This document shows positions 1 through 10,500 of a stretch of DNA of 64,000 nt, one piece after another. The DNA lies in the NCBI RefSeq assembly GCF_037975245.1, contig NC_092580.1:2640501-2704500 (forward strand). Reading direction: 5' to 3'. Source of the stretch: Apostichopus japonicus. Taxonomy: Eukaryota; Echinodermata; Holothuroidea; Aspidochirotida; Stichopodidae. Made by a program: the position numbers and the translations under genes. Each line of letters opens with the position of its first letter. The stretch's first letter is position 1. The notes beneath the pieces are model-generated. The model was not told the origin of the DNA, did not search any database, and was given only the letters and a program-made list of their open reading frames with translations.

Positions 1-617
1 AGATACAGAGTGCGGCTCAATTTGACATTTTTAAATGTCTCATTAAGGCAAAGCGCTTTCAGTGTGCTAATATGAGGTACTTAAATCTAAGCATTGAAGA
101 ACATTATTTGACTTTCTAGCATTTTTCTCAGCAATGCTGAATATCTTAAATGAGAATTTTGATTTTGTGCCAACCTTAAACAATTCAGTATTAAAGAGTG
201 CTGAATTGCCTGTTTCAACATTGGTCTAGCAAACACCACAATTTTTCAAGATATATTTACCACTCTACTATAAAAATAAGTACTGTAATTTTATTTCAAA
301 TGTAAATAATATTTGATTTTGATCAAACTTGATTGTGTTATTAAAGTAGTTATTCAAGTCTTTTCTGTTTGCCGTAACCTCAAGTGAAATATTCTTTATT
401 TCAGGAATCGATAGAGTAAAATGCCTTTGATTATGAAATTGGAAGATTGATGACCGTTGTCATTATTTAATGATCTTAATGAAGTCACTTGATCCAAATA
501 ACTAGTGTTATGAATTTTTGTTCTAATCACAGGCAGATCTTTTGGTTTCTTTGTCGATTCTCTGCCCTGTAATTGTCTCTGTATAACCTGTCTTGGCTGC
601 ACGGATGGTGTCCAGCC
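1..617. other. AT-rich non-coding sequence, no gene seen
   Basis: No open frame with recognisable protein content and no exon flanked by convincing splice sites was found. It is probably intron or intergenic sequence to the left of the satellite. It could lie inside an upstream intron of the adducin gene, because that gene's head-domain exons are not found anywhere in this window. Confidence 0.5.
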
Positions 618-3560
618 TTGTAAAAGATGTACTGGAGTCTTAACAATGGTCCAGTGTGACGTAATTACACTAAATCACCACTGTCGGCCTAAGTGTTTAT
701 TTTATGCTATATGTACGTGCAGTGGGATTATTATAAATAGTACCCATACTGAAGTCTTAACAATGGTCCAGTGCGACGTAATTACATTGAATCACCACTG
801 TCGGCCTAAGTGTTTATTTTATGCTATATGTACGTGCAGTGGGACTATCATAATTAGAACCCATACTGGAGTTTTAACAATGGTCCAGTGTGACGTAATT
901 ACATTAAATCGCCAATGTTGCCTTAAGTGTTGTGGAAAGTGTTAAATTCACAAAGGGCAACATAAGGTATATGTGGAATTAATTAATTAGTTAATTAAAT
1001 TCCTTGCTATATGTATTTAGCAAAGGGACTTTCATAATTAGAACCCATACCGGAGTTTAAACAATGGTCCAATGTGACGTAATTACATTAAATCGCCAAT
1101 GTTGCCTTAAGTGTTTTGGAAATAAATTCACAAAGGGCAACATAAATGTATATGTGGAATTAATTAGTTAATTTAATTCCTTGCTATATGTATTTAGCAA
1201 AGGGACTATCATAATTAGAACCCATACTGGAGTCCTAACAATGGGGCAGTGTGACGTAATTACATTAAATCACCACTGTTGCCTTAAGTGTTGTGAAAAG
1301 AGTAAAATTCACAAAGGGCAACATAAATGTATATGTGGAATTTAATTGTTCAATTAAATTCCTTGCTATATGTATTTAGCAAAGGGACTATCATAATTAG
1401 AACCCATACTGGAGTTTTAATAATGGTCCAGTGTGACGTAATTACATTAAATCGCCAATGTTGCCTTAAGTGTTGTGGAAAGAGTTGAATTCACAAAGGG
1501 CAACATAAATGTATATGTGTAATTAATTAACTAGTTAATTAAATTCCTTGCTATATGTATTAAGCAAAGGGACTATCATAATTAGAACCCATACTGGAGT
1601 TTTAACAATGGTCCAGTGTGACGTAATTACATTTAATGGCCAATGTTGCCTTAAGTGTTGTGGAAAGAGTTAAATTCACAAAGGGCAACATAAATGTATA
1701 TGTGGAATTAATTAATTAGTTAATTAAATTCCTTGCTATATGTATTTAGCAAAGGGACTATCATAATTAGAACCCATACTGGAGTTTTAATGCTTCCTAG
1801 TCACTTCGCCCAACAACCATTTCGCCCAACTGCCATTTCGCCCAACCAGCCTAAAGTTATACAAAGTAAAGGACTTCAAGTTTCCTTAATATTCCTTAAT
1901 ATTCGAATGTTTACAATCAAACCTCACCCCTAACACACTGATCGATCCTCAAGTTTCCTTATTATTCGGTTCGTATCCTGTAACGTTAACAATTCCCGAA
2001 CGTTTCCTTTTGAAGTATCAACTTTAATCAAGGTTGGGCGAAATGACCAGGCTGGTTGGGCGAAATGACCATGCTGGTTGGGCGAAATGACCAGGCTGGT
2101 TGGGCGAAATGACCAGGCTGGTTGGGCGAAATGACCAGGCTGGTTGGGCGAAATGACCAGGCTGGTTGGGCGAAATGGTAAGGTTGGGCGAAATGGCAGT
2201 TGGGCGAAATGGTTGTTGGGCGAAGTGACCTGCTTCCGTTTTAACAATGGGCCAGTGTGACGTAATCACATTAAATTGCCAATGTTGCCTTAAGTGTTGT
2301 GGAAAGAGTTAAATTCACAAAGGGCAACATAAATGTATATGTGGAATTAATTAATTAGTTAATTAAATTCCTTGCTATATGTATTTAGCAAAGGGACTAT
2401 CATAATTAGAACCCATACTGGAGTCCTAACAATGGGCCAGTGTGACGTAATCACATTAAATTGCCAATGTTGCCTTAAGTGTTGTGGAAAGAGTTAAATT
2501 CACAAAGGGCAACATAAATGTATATGTGGAATTAATTAATTAGTTAATTAAATTCCTTGCTATATGTATTTAGCAAAGGGACTATCATAATTAGAACCCA
2601 TACTGGAGTCCTAACAATGGGCCAGTGTGACATAATCACATTAAATCGCCAATGTTGCCTTAAGTGTTGTGGAAAGAGTTAAATTCACAAAGGGCAACAT
2701 AAATGTATATGTGGAATTAATTAATAAGTTCATTAAATTCCTTGCTGTATGTATTTAGCAAAGGGACTATCATAATTAGAACCCATACTGGAGTCCTAAC
2801 AATGGGCCAGTGTGACATGATCACATTAAATCGCCAATGTTGCCTTAAGTGTTGTGGAAAGAGTTAAATTCACAAAGGGCAACATATATGTATATGTGGA
2901 ATTAATAATAAGTTCATTAAATTCCTTGCTGTATGTATTTAGCAAAGGGACTATCATAATTAGAACCCATACTGGAGTCTTAACAATGGGCCAGTGTGAC
3001 GTAATTACATTAAATGGCCAATGCTGCCTTAAGTGTTATGGAAAGAGTAAAATTCACAAAGGGCAACATGTATATGTGGAATTAATTAATTAGTTAATTA
3101 AATTCCTTGCTGCATGTATTTTGCAAAGGGATTATTTGAAATAGAACCCATACTAGAGTTTTGAAAATGGTCCAGTGTGACCTAATTACAATAATTCGCA
3201 AATGTTGCCCTAAGTCTAGTGGAAAGATTTAAATTCACATAGGGCAACATGTATATGTGAAATTAAGTAACTAGTTAATTGTATTCTTTGCTATATGTAC
3301 TTTGCAAAGGGATTATTGTAAATAGTGCACATACTGGAGACCAATGGTCCAGTGTGACGAAATGACACTAAATCAGCACTGTCACCCTAAATCATGTTGA
3401 GTTTATGCTATGTCGTCCTAAGTGTTGTGAAAAGAGATGAATTCACCTCGGGCGACAAAGATGTCGCCTTAGGTGCTTTATGTGCAATTCACTATTTTAT
3501 TAAATGAAATTCCTTGGTATTTGTATTAGGCAGAGGGATTATTATAAATAGCACACCATC
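618..3560. repeat. Tandem satellite of ~185-bp units
   Basis: The marker GGGACTATCATAATTAGAAC recurs, with small changes, near 841, 1025, 1202, 1384, 1569, 1754, 2393, 2578, 2763, 2947, 3128 and 3309, so the unit is 177-185 bp. Each unit also holds CCAGTGTGACGTAATTACAT, CAAAGGGCAACATAAATGTA and an AATTAATTAGTTAATTAAAT block. The first two units are shorter (~119 bp), and units beyond ~3130 are clearly more diverged, so the array decays towards its edges. The short open frames across it simply follow the repeat and are not genes. Confidence 0.93.
1791..2238. mobile_element. Foldback element inside the satellite
   Basis: Positions 1801-1847 and 2182-2228 are identical 47-bp inverted repeats, beginning TCACTTCGCCCAACAACC on the left and ending GGCGAAGTGA on the right. 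The inner side of the right arm continues as six 22-bp units (about 2034-2176) built on GGTTGGGCGAAATGACCAGG. The host satellite is interrupted, and TTTTAA stands on both sides (1785-1790 and 2239-2244); TGCTTCC is also repeated at 1791 and 2231. It is non-autonomous, with no transposase frame. The superfamily is unknown; TTAA within the possible target duplication is only suggestive. Confidence 0.85.
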
Positions 3561-5284
3561 AGTCCGGTTCTCCTTCAATACTTCTCTCCAGAAAGGACAC
3601 AATTTTCTGGTCAAAGGTTCAAGAACGGGATTGATAAAGTATACCGTTTGCATTAGAAACCATTACTTCATCTAGCCAAGAATCTGCAGAATTATTAGTC
3701 TCCAGTAGTTCTTGATTCAGTGGTCCATATTCAATTCATGAGTTTTCAGGAACTATTACCAGTTATGCAACGAGTCAGGACTAGAGTCACTAAATTTCAG
3801 AGAAATTAAGTAACTCAAACACAAGTTCATGAACCGAGTTTTCCCATAGATCTAGATAATGCAGTGACCTAAGTCCAAGATTCAACTCAAAGTAGGTTTC
3901 ATAAAAGTGATATCTAAGTTGATTAAGAATCAAGTCCAATCAATGTGATATGTAATATTATAAAGCAAGGTTCTTGTCACAACTAAAAGAAAAGGTTATG
4001 TTGGTTATAGGAAACTTGGAGGTTTTGAAAAAAGGTACCAGCTACATTTTAAGCAGCTAAACAAATCACAATAATATATTCCATATTTAAAAAGAGAGTT
4101 GGGTGGGGGATTTATGCCTTAGGGAGGAAAAATGGTTTATAAGCTACAGAAATCGAAGAGTGTACTGTTTCATCAATAGGTGCTGTTCTTTTTAAGAAAA
4201 GGGGCTCTTTAGGGGTTCCCTGTCACTGTGACACCCCCCCCCCTACATTCACATTGTTTTCAGACTAGAAGGTTTTTCTATAGAACGTTGTAAACATTTT
4301 CATCTGTGCGTAAAACGTTTTCATCTTCATACTGTAAGCTTCACATGATAAGGTTTGAAATATCACTCAGACCTTCTTACTTAATAGAGAGCATTAATGG
4401 AGGGAATGGACATTGAAAGCGGATGGTATGATTTTCCAACACGACATTAAAAAGGGACGTCAGCAGAAACTTGCGTGTAGACCTTATTATAGCCTATAAA
4501 TATGCATCAAAATGCACTATTTCATATCCAGAATTTATAAGCAAGAATTAGTATTTTTCATAGCTCTTTACTGTAACTCATGGAATATGTCATTAAATTT
4601 CGACGTATATTTTGTCGCGATCACCAGGTCTGACAAGCGGAGCGTCAGGGGGAGGGGTTGGGTGAGGGTTACTCGAAATTGCTCATGATCCCCTTTTGGC
4701 GGACCAGTACCATATATATTATTAACCGCCCTCCAATATGCGGCGAGGATAAGAAAGATATCGTTTAAAGTGATCAGGAGTTAGTGAAATACTGAATATA
4801 GTGCCAGGGGTGTGCGTGGTGGGGGGGGGGGGGTGCCCACCCCAGACATTTGCACGTACGGTGAACGTCACGCGCACACACTACACGTACGAAGGCCAGT
4901 TGAAAAGATGGCGCGGTAATACTGAGACCGCATCTCATATCAACTTTGTACAGAAAATCCTTTTCTGCTGTGACCGGGACATCAAGTATTGCATAGCCTA
5001 AGCATGTTACTGAAAATCAAGGATCTGCACTTTTATCATTAAAATTTGGGACGTTTATAGGCATAATAGTAAGTAGTATTATTAATGCAGGTGCTATTTG
5101 ATTATTAGCTAGTGACCTTAGGCTTGTAACGATAGGCACACTGCGTACTGGCTACAACTAAAAGAATCAATGTCAGTCAGAATATTAACACTAGGCTGCA
5201 GCAATAATTAAGAATGAACAAACTCGCATGAATGTGGTGTAGGCTAACATAACAATGCCTGCTTGCATTGTTAATGTTGTTATT
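3561..5284. other. Non-coding, no gene seen
   Basis: Mixed-composition sequence with short homopolymer tracts (poly-C near 4230, poly-G near 4820). No convincing exon or repeat structure was found. The 66-codon frame at 4801-5001 crosses the poly-G tract and has no recognisable content. Confidence 0.5.
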
Positions 5285-5483
5285 GGTAGGACGTAACTAC
5301 AAGTGGGGTTCGACAAGGCTCTGTTTTGGGTCCCCTGTGTTTTGTTGCCTATATAATGACATTGACGGAGATATTTTGTGTACAGGTAAGAAGTTTGATG
5401 ATGACACCAAACTACAGTATTCTTCTGAGGTCTCTTTCAAAAGCGATTCAGAGATTGAGAAATTTCAAACGGATTTGGATAAG
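5285..5483 (+). pseudogene. Non-LTR retrotransposon reverse transcriptase, left fragment
   Basis: The reading SGVRQGSVLGPL, then after a frameshift YNDIDGDILCTGKKF and DDDTKL, matches the LINE reverse-transcriptase region that normally reads GVPQGSVLGP...F.YINDI...FADDTK. The catalytic block is present as FDDDTKL. One frameshift lies between the two readings near 5345. Nothing upstream of the RT core is recognisable, so the copy is 5' truncated. The frame ends where a foldback element inserted. The rest of the same element resumes at 6531. Confidence 0.85.
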
Positions 5484-5492
5484 GTTTTTTTC

Positions 5493-6530
5493 TTTCCGCT
5501 TACCAGTCAAAACGTCCCCGTACTAAAACGTCCCCGCTATTGGTCAAATCGTCCCCGTTGGTCAAAACGTCCATGTTAGTCAAAACGCCCCCATCTATCA
5601 CATTCATTCACAGTTGTGAATATATTAATTTTAAGTTATAATTTGGCTAAGTTATCGGCATACAAGTTGGATTACAGTCGCTAAATAAATCATGAAGGAC
5701 TATATCGTTTAATTATATTGGGTATGAAAAAAGTATACGCTATGTTTTTCAGTGAATTAAGGAAATCAAAACATATATAAGAGGATTAAAAAAGAATTTG
5801 GATGCGTATACTTTACAATATATATATCTATATAATATTTTAAATTGAGTGAAATCACTTACGTTTATTTTTATGAAGTAAAATTTTGTCACGAGTATGT
5901 GCCCCTGTTGATATTTGACATTTTTGAAGTAAAGAATATATCGTTCGATTACCTTTAGTGCATGTGGTAATGTTACATGTTTTACTAAAAAATTATACTC
6001 AAAAATGTTTCTGTCCTCATAACAGTCAATTCCCACTCCTAAAAACTGTGTTTTCAACCTAAACTATACTTATCCTTACTCTTTGATTTGAACTAATAAC
6101 ATCCACACTTGCATTCCAACTGATTATCAAAGCGGGCAAGGGCGTAGGAACTGGGGGGGGCGCCAGCCCCCCAATGAAAAATATGGAGGGGCGGAAGTAT
6201 CATTCCGGCCCCCCCCCGCTTCGAAAGTCAGAAAACCCCTTTTTCATTTCCAAATGAGAAAAAAATCTCATTTGGAGCACCAAATTGCATCTTAGGCCAG
6301 GTGAAAATGCAAAAATATATACAAAATGGAGCGTGTGGGTTGAAGTGTGCTATATTGCACCAAATTGCATCTGAGACCACCTGGAAATGTATTCCAACTG
6401 ATTATAAATGCAGGGACGTTTTGACTAACGGGGACGTTTTGACTGCTGGGACATTTTGGTAAAAAACTGGGACGTTTTGGTCTTAAAAAATTTGGGACGT
6501 TTTGGTAAAGGGACGTTTTGACTGGATACC
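5493..6530. mobile_element. Foldback element splitting the LINE
   Basis: The left arm (about 5503-5595) repeats GTCAAAACGTCCCC several times and the right arm (about 6413-6522) carries the reverse complement, GGGACGTTTTGAC, about six times. The host LINE resumes directly afterwards, and GTTTTTTTC (5484-5492) against GTTTTTTCC (6531-6539) looks like the target duplication. The interior has no transposase and contains a truncated hAT-type MITE. Architecture resembles the element at 1791: arms made of a short tandem motif. Confidence 0.75.
6137..6389 (+). mobile_element. hAT-type MITE, 3'-truncated copy
   Basis: It starts CAAGGGCGTAGGAA, follows the same sequence as the full copies at 35728 and 48806 (pyrimidine-rich GC block, AAATGAGAAAAAAATCTCATTTGG hairpin region, ATTGCACCAAATTGCATCTG), and stops at CACCTGGAAATG, before the usual CCTACGCCACTG end. 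ATTCCAACTGATTAT flanks it on both sides (6113-6127 and 6391-6405), so the truncation may come from a later recombination or repair event rather than from transposition. Confidence 0.8.
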
Positions 6531-7328
6531 GTTTTTTCCTGGTCTCACTCTCAGGGATGGCAAAATGCTTTTTAATATTGATGAATGCATGGTGATGCAT
6601 ATTGGTAGAAGTAACCAAAAGTAGACCTAAAATCTTAATGGTGAGGAGTTACAGGAGGTCTTTGTTGAAAGAGACCTAGGCTAGGTATCTACATTGACTC
6701 ATCTCTGCAACCTTCTAAACATTGTCTCGAAGCTGCTAAAAGAGGTAATAGGGATTTAGGTATGATCAAGAGGAACTTCAGTTTTCTGAAAGAGGACATA
6801 GTTGTTAGGGTTTATAAGCAGTTGGCTAGGCCTCATATGGAGTATGCTGTGCAGTCTTGGAACCCATATTTTGCTAAGGTAAGGATAAAGAAGTACTCGA
6901 AAAGGTCCAGAGGAGGGCTACTAGAATGATTAGTTCCTTAAGGGTGCTCCTTATTATAGGCAGCTATAACTGTTGAATCTCACCACACTGGAGGTTAAGT
7001 GGTGAATTGATTCAGGTTTTCAAGATTGTGTATCGTTTTGACAATTTATCCTTCTCTAGCAAGCAAGCTGTGTGTGTATTTTCTGGGATTGATGGTGGTG
7101 TTTAACACTTCTGTTACACTTCATTCGAAACTAGGTCAAATTACCGGCATTAGACGTTTCTTTTTGTGCGAGTCTTCACACCCTTTAAGGTATCATGTAA
7201 TTGTTTTTGTTTACTCCATCAGTGATCTTCCCTTTTCCAACGGCATTACTGCATGGAAAGACTCTTGCTCAGCCGCATTACACAAACACTTTACCAACAG
7301 AATACCGCAGATAGCTGATCGTTAACTA
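6531..7328 (+). pseudogene. Non-LTR retrotransposon, right fragment (RT C-terminal part)
   Basis: Continues the LINE from 5285-5483. Across several frames one reads MLFNIDECMVMHIGRSNQK, LNGEELQEV, ERDLG, LYIDSSLQPS-like sequence, VYKQLVRPHMEYAVQ-like sequence, SWNPYFAK, VQRRATRMI and LLNLTTLEV, the usual order downstream of the RT catalytic core in CR1/Jockey-like LINEs. The end reads WKDSCSAALHKHFTNRIPQI. Many stops and frameshifts make it dead. It sits just upstream of the first adducin exon in the window, in the same orientation. Confidence 0.8.
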
Positions 7329-7544
7329 TGTTAGGAATCCACATGCAGTTCCAAAGACAGCTAATGTGTGAGATTTTCAAAGAGATACTTGTGGAAGACT
7401 TGATATGTAATCATTTCATGAGGAAAACCGCAAAGAAGACAAAGATGGAGGAATGTTGTGCTGCTGATGTTAGATGTAAGAGTGACTTAAATCTGCACCC
7501 AGCACAAATATTTGATCGCGGGAACTTTTTTAATTTTGTGACAG

Positions 7545-10500
7545 GGTTACAGCCGTATGTGAGACATGAACTGAAGCCCAAGAGCGACGTCGCCTACCCA
7601 GCCGCCTCCACCAACTTCACCTACAATTACGACACCGAATTTGAGAAGAGCAAATACAAGTCACTGATCAAGATGTTTGAACAGGAGGCAGGCCAACGAG
7701 AAGACGAATTGGATGAACAAGCCAAACACATACTCCAAGGTACGCCGACTAGGGAGAGAAAGAGGAAGGGGAAGACAAGGGCTACCAGACGAAGATAGAA
7801 GTGAGTAGTAGTGACATGTAATTGGTGGTAGGCACATCATACGTTTGACAGAATTACCCGACAGAATCCTTAATTTTGGGCAATTTGGGACTTCAAGGTA
7901 TCGAAGAGGCACTTGCCAAGGTGATGAAAATGTTTTGATTTTAGCACTTCAGAAACAAAAAAATCTAAATCTAAAATATCCTACAGATGGAATTATCAGA
8001 AGTTAGTCATGCTTTGTTTGTTTGCTATTTATTTAGCAAATGTTTGATCTTTCCAGAGGGAGAACAGGGATAGAAGGGTTCGGGGGGGAAGCGGGATTGT
8101 CACCATTCTGGACAATGTGATTATGCGTCATCCACAACTCTTCTCTCTTGTTACATTTTTCACAGTGGGTAGGTAACAAGGACCCCAAGAGTGGTGATGC
8201 AGTCGCTATCACTGATCCACAAGAGTTTGCAAGACAGGGACAAGATCCTAAGGAGTACAAGAAGAAGGCTAAAACCGTACGTTGATGACGTTATACACTG
8301 TTATTTCTAATTGATTGTTTTATTTTTGTTATTTGTCACCACTTTCTCCTTCCTCTCACTTCTTTCCCATTTTTCGACTTTCCCCTAATTTGGTCTTCCG
8401 AGGAGTGAATGATGTATCTGGTATGTTATAGAAAAAGTGGTAAAAAAAAAAGAAGATAATGTAAAAGTGTATCAGTAGGTGTGGCCCTGGATTCGTTGAA
8501 GGGGACTCCCCACATAGGTAGGGTTCCCCCCTTTTAGGGAGCGGACTCCCCATTTATGGAGCGTTTTCCACATGTAGGGAGGGTTCTCCCAAGAAAGTTT
8601 TTGAAGTTGTGCTATTTACTACTTCTGTATTTTTATGTCAGGTTGAAGCGGGGTGGGTGAATATTTCCATTCCATCCCGCCCCCAACCCCTTCCCACCCA
8701 GGATCATTTTACACACAGCAGACCCTTAGCAAGCCTCAAAAATTTGCTGAGAGAACTTTAAACACTTAAATTTTTCATTCTTAAATCTCTCCTCCTTAGT
8801 ATCACTATTCAATATCCTCTTAGTGTTTTGTTATGTGTCTTCTTAGTGCTTTGTTATGTGTTCTGTCATTCTGACATCTTTGATAGATGTCCCAAAAGAG
8901 TGTCTGCCTGTGATGTTTCCGTAATCATATTACCCAGAAATGAAAAATTGATGAGGTCACACCTGCATCCAATAGAACGAGGCATTTAGTTCTCACGCCA
9001 CACGCTCCTTGCAGCTGGTGCCAGGACTGCGGTGGCAAAAGGCATGAATTTTTAATTCCTCATTCTTAATGGCAGAGAGACTATGAATATAAGTGTTATA
9101 ATGTTACCAATGAGGATGTTGTCTACTCTTTGAATTTCAGGTTAGACGAGCGTTTTGGGGATAAGACGCATCCCTGGACCCATCTCTGAAGGTCTGGCAG
9201 GTATAACTTACAGGGATGCTTGCAGGACACAGGTGCGTTGGAATTTTCCTTGTCTCTGGCGCCCTACACCTTCCATTCTTCTCCCCACCCCCCCACCCCC
9301 TCTGCATGTATTTATTACGTCCACATTCTTAAAGGTACCAGAGCTTACATTTCTAAACCTCTGCATCTCTTGTTTTAGATTATGAATAGCAGGGCCACCC
9401 TCCTATTTCTGCTTATAGATTGTTCATGATTTGCGTACCAGTATAAAGTATACCTACAGTATTAGGTTCGGTAGTATGTCAGCTAATAAGGTTTTTTATT
9501 TCATGGACAAGACCGTAATAAATTGGTGTAGGGTTACATAGCAGTTGTACGGGTATGCTACTGTAGACAAGGAAGGAATAAAGCGCCCTCGCTACCTGTT
9601 GTGTTCTAACGTGTCTCATACCAGCACAACAGTGTCCTGTTTCATTTAAGCTTTTACACTGGTTCGAGAGTAAACCACCTGTATCAGCCCGACGACCCTC
9701 TAAAGTGTATTGCTTCACATAGCAGAGAAAACCGTGGAAAAGTTAACAGAAAAAATCCAGCCAACTGAAAATTCTTGGAATGAACGTTATATTGTAAACA
9801 TTGATCAAGATCTAATAATATGGTAAAGTTTGATCAAGGTACCAGTTTACTTAAGAATAGAAAGTCTTTTTTTTTTTTCGTCTGTAGTTAGGTAATAGCT
9901 TGGCTGGCCTACCCCCCAATCCCAACAAATTTTTTTATGTTATTTGATTAAGCATTATCTTGACCGCACCTACCAATGGGCTGCCAAAAAACTTAAGTAT
10001 CCTTGCTTAGAAAAATTGTAAAATCTTCATAATTAATCCAAAACCAGCACTAAGTAATATAGAAAGAGAGAAATTTAAAGGAAGGGGGGGGGGGGCAATT
10101 TTTGTTTGGTGTTTGCCTGGTGAAACAGTCGTAAAGATGCCATTCATGTGTACTTATTAAAGTGTGGTGAAATTTAAGAATGGCCTCGACATCCCTACCA
10201 TTAGGTTCTATGTAGGTAATATTAGTGAATGTACCTCAAGAAAGTACATGTGCTACGGGGAAAAGTTGAGATATTAGCCACTACCCCTCCTCCCCCCCCC
10301 ACTCCACCCAGTAAACTGTGTGGGTAAATTGACACTGAAGCTAGTACTTGGACATGCCAGTGGAGTTGCACTTCATGTTAAAATCAATAGGTTGAACAAA
10401 CTTCCACTGATAAGATCGAATTAATTGATCAATCTCAACTTACTAAAGCCAGCTTACTCGGAAACAAATATCTTTCAGTTATGGCTTGTTTTGATATTCT

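Noticed and set aside
646-945. 99-codon open frame on the plus strand
   Set aside because: It repeats MVQCDVITLN three times and simply translates the satellite units.
1930-2269. Minus-strand frames rich in SFRPTSLVISPNQ
   Set aside because: They are translations of the 22-bp arm units of the foldback element.
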